64,000 bases of DNA. It comes from Brachionus plicatilis (lineage: Eukaryota > Rotifera > Eurotatoria > Ploima > Brachionidae). Where the stretch lies: positions 828,094 to 892,093 of the forward strand of contig QEOQ01000519.1 of the NCBI GenBank assembly GCA_010279815.1, given 5' to 3'. The notes beneath the pieces were generated by a model. The model did no database searches. It saw only the letters and a list, made by a program, of their open reading frames with translations, and had not been told where the DNA came from. The translations under genes were made by a program, and so were the position numbers. Each line of letters begins with the position of its first letter. The stretch's first letter is position 1. This document shows, one piece after another, positions 1 through 10,860 of this stretch.

Positions 1-1
1 A

Positions 2-400
2 GAAATAAATGAGTTAAATGATTTGATATGTTATGTAGAAAAAAATTACATTGGTAGAAAAGACAAAAATGCCCGATTTCCAATTGCTTATTGGAATCTT
101 TATGAGAGAGTTAAAGAGGACTTGCCGCGAACAAATAATAACAAAGAGTCTTGGCATTCTAGAATCAAACCAGATGCACGAAACAATTTGACGTTGTCCA
201 AAGTAATTGAATTGTTTCGACTTGAGCAAAGTAATATGGAGTCGGATTATGCTCTACTGTCGACCGGAGAGATTTTGAGTAGTACAAGAACGAAACAAAA
301 GAAAAAAAATCAAAAGATAAAATTGATGGTTGAACAGTATACTCAGAATAAAATTGGGATGTTTTTGGACGGTATGGGTGAAAATTTGAAAAGTAATTGA
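2..400 (+). CDS. MULE transposase, FLYWCH type, C-terminal part (5' end outside window)
   Basis: The frame is open from the window edge to TGA at 398-400, so the true start lies to the left. The visible 132 or so residues end a Mutator-like (MULE) transposase of the FLYWCH class. They contain the family's tail signature: FPIAYWNLYERV, then DLPRTNNNKESWHSRI, followed by a short helical lysine-rich tail. In the family this segment follows the catalytic core; no catalytic residue is visible here. The stop is followed at once by an array of TTCGATA repeats that forms the 3' end of the element. No frameshift or stop is seen, so this copy may be relatively young. Family assignment rests on motif recognition only. 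Confidence 0.75.
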   Translation, partial: EINELNDLICYVEKNYIGRKDKNARFPIAYWNLYERVKEDLPRTNNNKESWHSRIKPDARNNLTLSKVIELFRLEQSNMESDYALLSTGEILSSTRTKQKKKNQKIKLMVEQYTQNKIGMFLDGMGENLKSN

Positions 401-429
401 TAAAATTAGAACAACAAATTTAAGTTTTT

Positions 430-626
430 TTTTATCGGTTTCGATATTTTTTTCTTAAAATTTAGTTTCGATAATAAAGTAAAAAAATAATTAATTCGAT
501 AATTTTTTTTTTCGATATTCTTCTTTTCGATATTTTATTTTTCGATAAAAAAATTTAGGTGACTTTTCGATAATTTTTTTTTCGATACTTTTACCTTTCG
601 ATATTTTTTTTTTCGATATTATGTCC
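430..626. repeat. TTCGATA array, right end of MULE element 1
   Basis: About ten irregularly spaced copies of TTCGATA separated by T-rich spacers. The last copy runs into ATTATGTCC; read inwards, the end begins GGACATAATATCGAA, similar to the GGCT/GACA ends of the MULE elements at 24.8 and 37.2 kb. I place the boundary at 626. The left end and the partner duplication lie outside the window. Confidence 0.6.
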
Positions 627-990
627 GTTCCCCAATTTTCCAATTTGATTATTATAGAAACCAACAATAAAATTATCGGTTAACTCTCCATTTATTGGTA
701 TATATTTTAAACAGGAACATAAATTTAAAGGGTTATCATTAAATTTTGAAAAAAGTTGTTCAACAGATGTTAAGTCATTTATATCATTCATTTGATAATA
801 AATATAAATTTTAAAGTTTAACACAGAACTCAAAGCTGATAAATGATAATCATTACACCATGCAACAATTTTCTATAATTATATTCGACACGCAGCGGAT
901 CTACCCTTTTCAGCAACTCATTGTAATGACTCAGAAAATTTAGATAGTTTCTGAATTTTCGAGTGTCCAAACTAATAAGCTCATCCAACT
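627..990 (-). pseudogene. OTU-like cysteine protease fragment, interrupted by MULE element 1
   Basis: Read on the minus strand. A 3' splice-site-like TTTACAG precedes LDELISLDTRKFRNYLNF. A second frame, opening at about 870, continues with WCNDYHLSALSSVLNFKIY and then PLNLCSCLKYIPINGEL, ending where element 1 begins. The order (a YL..Y helix, then W-x-D-x-x-L-x-ALS, then K-I-x-I-Y) resembles OTU-family deubiquitinase domains. The two pieces are in different frames and are joined either by a frameshift or by a possible 32-nt intron. No catalytic Asp-Cys motif is present and the expected C-terminal histidine segment would lie beyond 626. This is probably part of a gene or larger transposon broken by the MULE insertion. 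OTU assignment is tentative. Confidence 0.4.
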
Positions 991-999
991 GTAAATGAA

Positions 1000-3050
1000 A
1001 ATAGAGTGTAATAGTAAAAAAAAACATGTAAAAGTGAATACCCTATTATTATTACTATTATTATTATTATTACAATTATTTGTTTTTTCAGATGTAGCCA
1101 TTTATTTAAATAAAAACAATCATGTCAAAAAAAAATGGAGCGCAAATGATCAAATTTATTAGAAAGTAGAAACGTCTTTTTAAATTGAGCGCATTTTAAA
1201 AAAAAAAAGCAATGATAAAAAAAACTTATCATATATTTATAATTCAATCTGTAATATTGAATTTCAATTAGTTTAATCTTTATTTGGAAATTTTAAAAAA
1301 TATTGAAAATACCTTTGAACTTTTGAATAATTTATTTATTTTTTTGTTTATCTGTACCGAGCTAATGCTCCTTCAGAATAAAAATAAAATGAAAAAATAA
1401 ATAAATAATTCACAAATATTTAAATAACATACTTGTCCTATTATGCGAACAATTTTTTTTCGCGGGTTTTGTGAACAAGTTCACCTAATTTAACCTAAAG
1501 GTGAACCAAAAAAGAATTAGGTGAAAAAGTTTTAGATTATGTGAACAAATTGAATAGAATAGCTATTTAATGTAATGCCTAATTCTCGAAAGTGATATAA
1601 AAATAAACAATTGAAGTTATTATTTTTATTTATTTGTTTTCCTTCAGAATAAGTTTAAAAAGTAAAATAAAAAAAAATAAAATAAAAATGAAATAAAATG
1701 AAAATAAAATTAAAGTTAATAAAATGAGATAAAAAAAAAGAATCAAAATAAAGAAAATTAAAATTAATTTCAAAAATCTTTAAGTGTTAGATTCATCTAT
1801 TTCGCAAATTTTACCTACTGCGCTCAACTTTAAATTTTTTTTTAATTATTTTTTTTTCTATCTTATTTTTTAATTTTTATTTATCAATTGAATTATTATT
1901 TTTTTTAAATATTACATTGAGTTTTTTTCTAAATAGATGAAAAAATATCAAATAATATGAACAGTTTTGGGTTAGGTGACGGTTAGGCTATCTTAAGAAG
2001 TACATTAATTATAGTATGCAATTAATTTGTTTAGGTGAGCGATTAAATACCACCTATTATAAAATTTTGTATTTTTTCCACTTTGAAAATTAGCTAGAAT
2101 ATATTTTTTCAGAATGTATTCTTAAAGTATTCTAGAGTACATGGCAAAAACCTACGTTTGTTGGATTCATTTATACCGTAAATACTTTGATGAATTTTTT
2201 CCGGTTTTAACGCGTTAAAAAAAATTACGTTTTTTTGCTATTTTTAATTGTTTTTTCAGTCCGGTGGATTTTTTTCTCAAATTTGAAAAAAATTAAAAAT
2301 TTTACCTAATATCTTACAAAAAATGCTCTTAGAGTTAGGTACAAGTATAGAAAAAAACTTAAATTTGAATATTTAGTTCTACTATTTTTAATTTTTAATT
2401 TTTTTAATGAGAGTAAAAGCTAAATTTTCAAAATTCAAAATTCAAGGTATTTTGCAGCTAATTCAAGTTTAATTGCTATAACAAAGAAACTATGAGTTTA
2501 AAAGCGTTAAATCACAAAAATTAAAATGAAAATTAATTAAGGTAGTTGAGCATACATTTTTTAAGCTAATAAAATAATTACATGTGTTGAATAATATTTA
2601 AAAAATACTTTTGACAGATTTAGTTTTTTGTGTTGTGTTTTTGTTTCACAATTTATTTGTTTTTAATCCTTATCTTTACTTAATTAATAAATCCGATACA
2701 AATTATTAAATAATAATTAAAAAAAATATTAATTTATATTTACTTAGAAGTTTTAGAACGCGTTTAATATATTAAAAAAATTAAAAATAACATTTTCTAG
2801 AACAAAAATACTCATGTTAGTGTCAGTTATTTTTTGTTAGTACAATTAAATTAAATAATGTCAAAAATGATTGAGTTAGTAACTATTTTATTTCTTTGAA
2901 AGCTAATTTGATCCAATTGAAACAAATATATATCTAAAAAAATTTAATTTAATTAATTAGTTTAAGACTTTGTAAAGCTGATTCCGACAAGATGAGTTTA
3001 TTGGTGTTATACATAAAGGAAATTATTGAGCTAGACAATATTCACTATTC
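1000..3050. other. AT-rich intergenic stretch with retroelement tail fragments
   Basis: No convincing gene. It holds a minus-strand non-LTR 3' tail (1331-1376), a weaker tail near 1625-1650, and two clusters of GGTGAAC/GTTCACC-like words (about 1440-1560 and 1960-2050). These clusters might be another array-bearing element, but I could not define its ends. Confidence 0.4.
1331..1376 (-). repeat. Non-LTR retrotransposon 3' tail (CTGAAGGAGC hairpin)
   Basis: On the minus strand this reads CTGAAGGAGC-ATTA-GCTCGG, then ACAGATAAACA, then an AAATAAAT-type simple tail. The GAGC..GCTC stem and the tail match the end of the element at 27988-29869. Confidence 0.6.
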
Positions 3051-3055
3051 AAAAA

Positions 3056-3470
3056 ATGTCTTTTATCAAAGAAATCCCAAACAACTTAAGCCAAGATGAG
3101 TCCATTGAACCAGAACAAGTGAAAAAAACTAGGGGAAAGGGAAAAGTTTACCTCCCTTTCTGTAGTTTTCGTAACTTAGAATCAGCTCAAGGATATCTAG
3201 CTGTGACTTTTGCCGATAATGAACATTCCACTTGAAAGAAAGCGTCGTCCAGGTCGCCCTAAAGCTACAACCAATGCCTTAACTCGTCAGCCAAATGAAA
3301 CTAAAATGTAAATGATTTGGGTATCAGCGTAAATGAAGAATCAGATTCGGACGATCCGCCTGTACAAGAGCCAATATCAAAAAAATTCGTCTTGAAAGGA
3401 CCCCAATCGTTACTCCACAGCCCCAAGTTAAAAAAAGGCGCGGTAGACCAGTAAAAAAGGAAATTGAATA
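3056..3470 (+). pseudogene. Internally deleted, decayed MULE ORF (N-terminus joined to AT-hook tail)
   Basis: An ATG at 3056 opens 59 codons (MSFIKEIPNNLSQDESIEP, later KVYLPFCSFRNLESAQGYL) to a TGA at 3233-3235. Immediately downstream, in another frame, comes ERKRRPGRPKATTNALTR, and then a third frame with KKRRGRPVKKE. The latter are the basic GRP-type (AT-hook-like) C-terminal tails of the SWIM-class MULE proteins, as in the copies at 25.1 and 37.8 kb. The catalytic core and zinc finger that should lie between are missing, so this is a deletion derivative with additional frameshifts. I did not find flanking arrays or a target duplication. Confidence 0.55.
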
Positions 3471-3780
3471 TTTTTTTTGTCTATGTTAAATTATTATTGT
3501 TCTAATTTGATATTAATTGTATTACTGTATTTTATTTATGTACCTTTTTTATTATAATAGAAATAAGAAAATACATTTGTTCCTTAGTTCAGTAATTTTG
3601 TTTTTTATTTCAATATTAATAACATAATTAATAATTACATGCCGTTTTAGAATTACAGACAGCATGCTTTACTTGATATTAAAAAAAAAAAAAATTTTTA
3701 CTAGCACAACAATTTTTATTTAATAAATTAATTAATATAATTTAATTGATTTTTAATTTGAATGCCTAGACCAAGCTAAA

Positions 3781-4755
3781 TCAATAAGACACCGAAAAGC
3801 TTCGTTCTTCTATTTGGTTTTTGAAAAATATTCTATCATTGTAAATATATACAGTAACAAATGCATTATTCGAATCAACTGGTGACTCGAGCATTCCATT
3901 TAAAGTTAGATGGTGGATATTTTTTTTGTCCAGAAAGTAACCACCTGCGTGGTAATGGCCAGCCAAATAAGCAACAACCAAATTGTCATAAGACCAAATC
4001 AAGTCTAAAATAGACTCACTGTTCCAGACTGCACACGAGTCGGAAGTCTCCGCTCTGAGTGGTATATGGCCGGCAAGAAGTACTTTTTTATTTGAATTGT
4101 TACAATACTCCAATTGTTTGCTGAGCCAACCAAGCTGATCATCACTGACACCTCCATTCCAATTTTTGAACCTTTCAAGATACTTTTTGTGTGCATCATC
4201 TGTCGCTTCTAGCCTCAACAAAAGCTTATCATTTATCAATTTATTTGATTCAACAAAGATGGCTTCTTGTTCATGGTAGCCCAGAACCGAGTGTTCATAT
4301 TCATCTAAACAAATTAACCTCAGTCGATCAGTGACATCGAAAAAATAAAAGTTTGACGGTTTGTCCAAATTTTGCTTGAGCATCCTTGAGGTATTTAGCA
4401 CTGAGTGAGCTATTGTGCTACGTTTGAAAGCAAAAAGCTCGTGATTTCCCCAAATATTGAGCACCTGGTGTAATGGAAATCCATTGTTGACAAAAGTGTT
4501 TAGGACCTTTTCGAGACACTGATCTGTAATGTTTGCATTTTGGGTCCGAAATCCGTCTATCAAATCACCTAGTTGAAGAATAAAAGAAAATTTAGGTTCA
4601 TTTTGCCAATGTTGGAGAGCTTGTTGTAAATTTTGTATGCTGCCGCGGTAATATCTGCAGCGACCATATTTTACCACATCGTCCACATCGGCATATTGCA
4701 CATCAGCTAGAATGCCAAAGCAAGCTATCAGGCTTGGATCGCAATCTTGAGGCAT
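3781..4755 (-). CDS. ADPRM: Manganese-dependent ADP-ribose/CDP-alcohol diphosphatase (ADPRM-like)
   Basis: Single-exon gene of 324 codons from ATG at 4755 to the TGA ending at 3781. It belongs to the calcineurin-like metallophosphoesterase superfamily and contains all the expected metal-site blocks in order: FGILADVQYAD (Asp18 and Gln20), LGDLIDG (Asp64), WGNHE (Asn104, His105), LLAGHIP (about residue 228) and LAGHYHAGGY (about residue 264). The RYYRGS segment and the spacing match ADPRM, which hydrolyses ADP-ribose and CDP-alcohols with Mn2+, and the length is typical (human about 342). No signal peptide or membrane segment is seen, so a cytosolic enzyme is expected. It stands alone between repeat-rich stretches. 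The catalytic specificity is inferred from family resemblance. Confidence 0.93.
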   Translation of the reverse strand: MPQDCDPSLIACFGILADVQYADVDDVVKYGRCRYYRGSIQNLQQALQHWQNEPKFSFILQLGDLIDGFRTQNANITDQCLEKVLNTFVNNGFPLHQVLNIWGNHELFAFKRSTIAHSVLNTSRMLKQNLDKPSNFYFFDVTDRLRLICLDEYEHSVLGYHEQEAIFVESNKLINDKLLLRLEATDDAHKKYLERFKNWNGGVSDDQLGWLSKQLEYCNNSNKKVLLAGHIPLRAETSDSCAVWNSESILDLIWSYDNLVVAYLAGHYHAGGYFLDKKNIHHLTLNGMLESPVDSNNAFVTVYIYNDRIFFKNQIEERSFSVSY

Positions 4756-5350
4756 TGTTAGACAAAATTTGATTTTAATTATAAAAAGTTTTATTTATTC
4801 TAAAAAAATTATAATTATATGAAACTTAGACACGAATTCTGTAAATGGTATGAGTGTGGGCAACGAAAAAAAATTCTATTCTTTTATTTCTAAGACTTTA
4901 GATTTTGGAAAATTTCACCAAAAATATTCAGAAAAAATTTGATAATATTGTTGTTTTTGATTTTAATCAAGTGAGCCAAAATGTGCCAAATACATGTTTA
5001 TTTTATCTTCTATTATATAATAGTTATTTCAAATATCAGAAATACAAAACAGCACATCAATTTTACAAAATTGTTTAACATTTATTAATTGGTTTTTTTT
5101 GTTGATTTTTTTTATTTCAAAAATTTTGACAGATGCTGAGAATTAAAAATAAGATATTGAGTTAAAAAAAAACTTCAAATTTTTTTTATTAATTTCAATG
5201 AAACGGAATCAAAAAATCAATCAAATTAAGATCAATGAAAATATTTAAAAAAACAAATTTCTTTAAAGCTTTAAAAGTAAAATGTTATTAAGTATGGTCC
5301 CAATTGAATAATAAAGCCACTATTGAATTTTTTTTTTTTTTACTTCAAAA
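4756..5350. other. AT-rich intergenic DNA
   Basis: Upstream flank of the ADPRM-like gene. No gene, RNA or repeat recognised. Confidence 0.5.
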
Positions 5351-6283
5351 NNNNNNNNNNNNNNNNNNNNNNNNNNNNNNNNNNNNNNNNNNNNNNNNNN
5401 NNNNNNNNNNNNNNNNNNNNNNNNNNNNNNNNNNNNNNNNNNNNNNNNNNNNNNNNNNNNNNNNNNNNNNNNNNNNNNNNNNNNNNNNNNNNNNNNNNNN
5501 NNNNNNNNNNNNNNNNNNNNNNNNNNNNNNNNNNNNNNNNNNNNNNNNNNNNNNNNNNNNNNNNNNNNNNNNNNNNNNNNNNNNNNNNNNNNNNNNNNNN
5601 NNNNNNNNNNNNNNNNNNNNNNNNNNNNNNNNNNNNNNNNNNNNNNNNNNNNNNNNNNNNNNNNNNNNNNNNNNNNNNNNNNNNNNNNNNNNNNNNNNNN
5701 NNNNNNNNNNNNNNNNNNNNNNNNNNNNNNNNNNNNNNNNNNNNNNNNNNNNNNNNNNNNNNNNNNNNNNNNNNNNNNNNNNNNNNNNNNNNNNNNNNNN
5801 NNNNNNNNNNNNNNNNNNNNNNNNNNNNNNNNNNNNNNNNNNNNNNNNNNNNNNNNNNNNNNNNNNNNNNNNNNNNNNNNNNNNNNNNNNNNNNNNNNNN
5901 NNNNNNNNNNNNNNNNNNNNNNNNNNNNNNNNNNNNNNNNNNNNNNNNNNNNNNNNNNNNNNNNNNNNNNNNNNNNNNNNNNNNNNNNNNNNNNNNNNNN
6001 NNNNNNNNNNNNNNNNNNNNNNNNNNNNNNNNNNNNNNNNNNNNNNNNNNNNNNNNNNNNNNNNNNNNNNNNNNNNNNNNNNNNNNNNNNNNNNNNNNNN
6101 NNNNNNNNNNNNNNNNNNNNNNNNNNNNNNNNNNNNNNNNNNNNNNNNNNNNNNNNNNNNNNNNNNNNNNNNNNNNNNNNNNNNNNNNNNNNNNNNNNNN
6201 NNNNNNNNNNNNNNNNNNNNNNNNNNNNNNNNNNNNNNNNNNNNNNNNNNNNNNNNNNNNNNNNNNNNNNNNNNNNNNNNNNN
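5351..6283. other. Assembly gap (N run, 933 bases)
   Basis: Unbroken run of N. Open frames crossing it are artefacts. The right edge resumes inside TTTACGTAA-rich sequence like the palindromic MITEs at 20.3 and 45.7 kb, so the gap may reflect a hard-to-assemble palindromic repeat. Confidence 0.95.
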
Positions 6284-6500
6284 CCGCTTTTACGTAAAAT
6301 TACGTAATTTTACAATGATTTTCGAAAAAGGTGGTAAAAAAAAAAGGGCAAAAAAAAGCCAATTTTCAAGCAATTTCTTAGAATTTCTAGAAAATTTCAA
6401 AAAAACAGAGAATTAAAAAGAAAAAAAATTACATTTTTTAACGTAAATTTACGTAGAATCCGTATTTTTTAATTGTAAAATTTAAAAAAAATTGTAAAAT
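6284..6500. repeat. Fragment of the TTTACGTAA palindromic repeat family
   Basis: Contains TTTTACGTAAAATTACG next to the gap and AACGTAAATTTACG at about 6440, with AAAATTT-rich spacers. These are the words of the MITEs at 20273-21142 and 45695-46593. No terminal CAGTGG end is visible, so the copy is incomplete. Confidence 0.45.
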
Positions 6501-8940
6501 ACAGTAAAAATTTTTCATTTTAATAGATCAGTTTATTTTAAATGGAAAAAATTAATGATTTGACCAGTCTCCATTATTTTGAATCACAATTGGGATAACC
6601 AAAATAAATAATTAATTGGCAGGCAACATTTAAATGCCATGTCAAAAAACCTCAATTGTTAAATCAAGTATCTGTAAAATATATTTTAAAATTTCAAAGC
6701 TGGGGATGTGACTTGTTATTTAAAAAGTATAACTTAGAAAAAATTTATCTAATTATCAATAGTCAATAGGAGATGAGCGCCTTCCTTGACATCACTTTTA
6801 TCATTTTAATTTGTCTATTTTAATTTTCGTTTACTTTTTAACTTTTCTTATTATTTATTATATTTTATATTTTTAATTATTTTTTTCAAACTAATTTTTT
6901 TAATTTAATTCAATTTTTGTTTTATATTAAATTCTGAATGGACTTAAGCTCGAAACAGATACACAAATAATAAATAAATCTTTATAACTTATTTTTCATG
7001 TCTCTTTTTAATTTACTTTTTATTTTATTTTAACTTTATTTTGATTTTTTGTTTAATTTTTTTAATGAGATTCAGCTGGGCGCAGAAAAAAAAATAAAGA
7101 CTTTAATTTTGGAGAATTCCTTTAATAAAATAAAGGCTATTTTTTTAATCTTTGTTGAAATATCATCTACTTAAATAGCATCAAAAATTTATCTCTGTTT
7201 TGATTGTATTATCTTGTCTTAAAAATATATAAATTTGAAAATCTTAATGATCAATTGAATTCAAAAATTTAATTAAAAAAAGCAGAAAGGAAATATTTGA
7301 GCCTATTATCAGAAGAAAGTCTTTTATCATAATGTCTAGAAAGTAAATCAGAATTTGTCTTTTAAAAGTTTATTTTAATCATAACCAGAATAACTATAAA
7401 TTATAGCTATAATTTCACTAATTTAACTTTGGCAAAATCTAGTCATACACCAATTCTAGTGAAGTTCAAGATTTAAAAAAATTACTTCATTTCTCAAAAT
7501 TATTAGATGCTATGGGATCATTTTTATTAATTTTTTTTTAAATTTTTGGGCCTATGAGTAAAAAATTTAAAAAAAAGCTTTCAAGAAGATCTCAAATAAT
7601 TTATAAATGGAGAAATATTAAAATTTAAAAATTGCTTGAAAACTCATAACCTTTATTATAAAAATTTAAATTATTAAATTTGAATTAATTAAAATTAAAA
7701 AGGGAAGCAAAATATGGGAAAAGAATTTTTTAATACAAAAATTATCTGAGTATAAAGTTTTCAATGTTCTTGTCTGAAACTAGTGGATATGTATAAGCTA
7801 CCGCAGACTAACTGTGGAGCAAGATGGAGCTGCTTTTTCAATTTCTTTAAGTTCAAATTTAAATTGTTATTGTGAATTTCAAATACAAATTGAACAAAAA
7901 TTTATTAGTTTTTTGAAAAATTAAAATTAAGGATAATAAATTAAAAAAAAAAAAACTGAATTATTCTAAAAATTATTTTAGGTAGAATAGTTGCAACAAA
8001 GTATGTTGCACAATATAGCATTATTCGTTAGATAAAATTATAAAATCGTTAGGTTATTAGATTCTAAATCAAAATTACTCAAATTATAGTTAAATAGAAT
8101 CAATTTTATCTTTAAATGTTAAATCATATAAATAGAGCTTCTTAAGTCGATTATGAAATTATTCTCTAGAGATAAACATAGAAATACACTTTGCTTTTTC
8201 AATTTTTTTTTAAATTCATGATGATTTACAAATTTTTAGATTTATTTTTTTCGCTTTCTTTTAAAGAATTTTAATCTAAAAATTATTTAAAAAATTTTAA
8301 GACTAGTCAAATGAATTTTTTTTTTAACTTTTCAGCAGAGTAAAATGACTTGACTTTTAATATTTTTAATCCTAGTTTCTAGCTTTGAAAATTCTTTTTT
8401 TTTTTAATTTTCATTTTGAACAAGTTACAAGAAAAACAAAAAAAAATTCAACTGAGTTGATTAGCTATTTCATTTCTTCAAAAGATTTATTAAATATTCA
8501 ATTCACTTTCAAAATTTTTTCTATATTAAATTAAAGTTTTGAAAGATTATTTTTTATTGTTTTATTTTAAATCCTATCATATATTTTCCTGTAAAAAGAG
8601 TTTTTCAAAAAATTTTAAAATATTGGCCTTTTTTTTTTTAATTTTGCAACAGATATTTTTTTTTACTGGGTCGATTTAGTGATTATTGTTAAAGATTTTT
8701 TAGTTACCGCTGGTATCAGAAGGAATCATCAGAAGGAATATCATTATTGTTTTTATGTCATTCCTATCAATTAAAATTAGACTTTTTAATCTCAAAAAAA
8801 TTGGAAAGCTTCAAAAATATAAGCCGAAATTTTGAAAGTGAATCTTAATTTCCAAATGAATGTAGCATTTTTAATCATAAAATAATTAACAAAATTTCTT
8901 CATTTATTCAATTTATTTCTGAAAAATAAAAAAAAAAAAT
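6501..8940. other. AT-rich intergenic DNA
   Basis: No gene found. Contains a non-LTR tail (6933-6980) and, near 7985-8015, a GTTGCA...TGTTGCAC word resembling the centre of the foldback repeat at 16937-17334. Confidence 0.45.
6933..6980 (+). repeat. Diverged non-LTR 3' tail
   Basis: CTGAATGGACTTAAGCTCGAA followed by ACAGATACACAAATAATAAA, a diverged version of the CTGAAGGAGC..GCTC hairpin plus A/T tail found at 29821, 34509 and 50321. Confidence 0.45.
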
Positions 8941-8947
8941 TTTTTAT

Positions 8948-9229
8948 TCAACTATGTCTGACTTTTAAATTTTGTTTTTTAAATTTTTTTTGAGCTTTTC
9001 GCACATTTACTTTACCCTTGCCGCTTTTATGTTTCTTGACCACTCCGACTTTCGAATTTGTTCCGCTGACTTTTTTATGACCAACAGCGTTCGGATAGAC
9101 CACTTTGTGCTGTGAAGCACTCAAAGCATGACCAAGGACTAAAGAATAATTCAATTAAATTTTCATCTTATTCAAAGCAATAGACTTACCTGTAAATAAA
9201 ATAAAAATAAGCAAGAATGTCAATTTCAT
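8948..9229 (-). CDS. Small secreted lysine-rich protein, two exons
   Basis: Exon 1 is 9229-9190 (ATG, 13 codons plus one base). A GTAAGT donor and TTTAG acceptor remove a 51-nt intron (9139-9189), and exon 2 is 9138-8948. The joined frame gives 76 residues. It starts with a clear signal peptide (MKLTFLLIFILFT, cleavage probably after the Ala of GHA or nearby). The mature chain is strongly basic: HKSGKGKVNVRKAQKKFKK near the end, no cysteines. I do not recognise a family. Composition would fit a cationic secreted peptide, a matrix protein or a processed precursor, but nothing in the sequence decides between these. The spliced start is preferred because it supplies a signal peptide and canonical splice sites. 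It shares its architecture (signal exon plus tiny intron) with the gene at 11814. Confidence 0.6.
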
Positions 9230-10486
9230 TTTTGATTCACTTCTAGATCGTCTTTTGAGTCTTTTTCTTTTTTATAACCAAAATCGGTGAAAAAATATTT
9301 ACAAGTATTTTCTATTATAAATATTTTGCTGCAAAACAATCTTTGGATTATGCTTTTATTTTGGTGTATTTAATGCTAAAAACTAAATTTTGAGTCTTGA
9401 AATCATTTTCATTATTTTTGCTCTATGATTAATGCTCATTTTTAATAAATAACAATTGCATCAAAGTAATTGAATGCTTTAATAAATATTTTTATTTTAA
9501 TAAATATAATTATTTAACACAATATTGGTACATTTATTACGAGCAATGCTATTTTTTTATTGCAAACTGTTTAAATCAGCTCACAGTAAGTTGATGTATA
9601 ACATCTAATCGGCAAATTTACAATCAATAAATAAAAAATCATTCTTGATTTCTTAGCTTTTATTTGCAACAAGCAATTAGTAATCATAAAACTTTAAGCT
9701 TTAGAAAATAAATCTCTTTTACAGTGTTGTGTTTTTATTAAAAAAAAATTGGCTGAATTTTAAGCCCAATATTTTATAAGAATTAAATTAAATTGGTGAC
9801 AACAGTGGTTTTGATATATACAATGATATAGCTAAACAATTTAATTAAAACTAAAAATTGTTTACGTATTAATAATTCTTATTGATGATCGAAATTTTCA
9901 CGTAAATTGATCTAAAAAATAATAAAATATTAAAAGTTCGAGTTTTTTTCAAATAGGTCTTTTATAAGTTATTTATGAGAAAAAGGAAAATCTTAAAATT
10001 GAAGAAGCCGTTTCAGTAATTCTTCAGTAACTCTTGAGTGAACAATCAGCAGAAAATTTTAAAATTATTCAAAATTTTTTATAAAATAAAGAAAACAAGA
10101 AGGAAAAAAATTCTATAAATATCGAATTTTTTGGGCAAATTGAAGTTTCAGATCAAATTTTAAGATCAAAACGATCATTAAAAATTTCAAAACTTAATTA
10201 ATCAAATGATTTTGATAATTTTTAAGAAATAAATACTAAACATTACTAGACATGCTATGTCTAATAATGGTTTATTTTCAAATTCAGGTTAAGTTAATTC
10301 AAAAATTCAAATTTATAGCTTTTATATCTGTCACATTGAATAAGCAAAATAAATTATTTAGTCTAATCAAACAAGAATTAGTGTAAAAAATAATACTCTT
10401 TTTAAAATTAACTAAATAAAAAACTTACTTCTCAATTTATTTATTTAGTCTAAGTTAAGGTTATTTAATGTAAGAAAAAAATATTT
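9230..10486. other. AT-rich intergenic DNA
   Basis: Nothing recognised. Confidence 0.5.
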
Positions 10487-10846
10487 TTATAAAAAATAAT
10501 TAAAAATAAAAAAATCAATTAATAAATTTAAATTTTTTTTAATTTCATATTTTTTCTTTATTAAATTGTCTTTTACATTGAACATTAATACCACCTTTAT
10601 GACATCTTGAATTACAAAAAACTCTATTTTCTTTACATTTACAATTTTTTCACATTTTCCTGTGCAATTACACTTAAGGAATTTTTGACCACCAGTAACG
10701 GAATGTAGAGCATTTATTTCACGTAAACTTCTTTCAATCGTTAAATCCAAAGATTCGGGCTTAAGAAGCTTTTGCTTACAGATAAGAAACATTTTTCTAG
10801 ACAGCATACTTTTGATTATTCCATGTTTTGTTCCCAACATATCCAT
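10487..10846 (-). pseudogene. C-terminal fragment of an integrase-type transposon protein with a CXC-like cysteine cluster, frameshifted
   Basis: The minus-strand frame runs through SLREINALHSVTGGQKFLK and CNCTGKCEK, then loses its cysteines. A one-base frame change there restores a regular pattern: CKCKENRVFCNSRCHKGG and QCKRQFNKEK before a stop. The combined series C-x-C-x4-C, C-x-C, C-x3-C-H is the tesmin/TSO1-like (CXC) tail commonly found at the end of integrase-bearing mobile-element proteins and their domesticated KRBA2-like relatives. Only about 120 codons remain. No integrase core is seen upstream, so this is a truncated, frameshifted fossil. Confidence 0.45.
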
Positions 10847-10860
10847 TCATTCAAACTTAA

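Noticed and set aside
430..626. CRISPR-like repeat array
   Set aside because: Repeat units are only 7 bases, spacing is irregular and spacers are T-rich; the genome is animal.
1440..2055. Complete element with GGTGAAC arrays
   Set aside because: Words of this kind cluster at both ends of the interval, but no convincing terminal repeat or target duplication could be defined.
5304..6416. Long open frames crossing the N run
   Set aside because: They consist almost entirely of undetermined residues and exist only because N has no stop codons.
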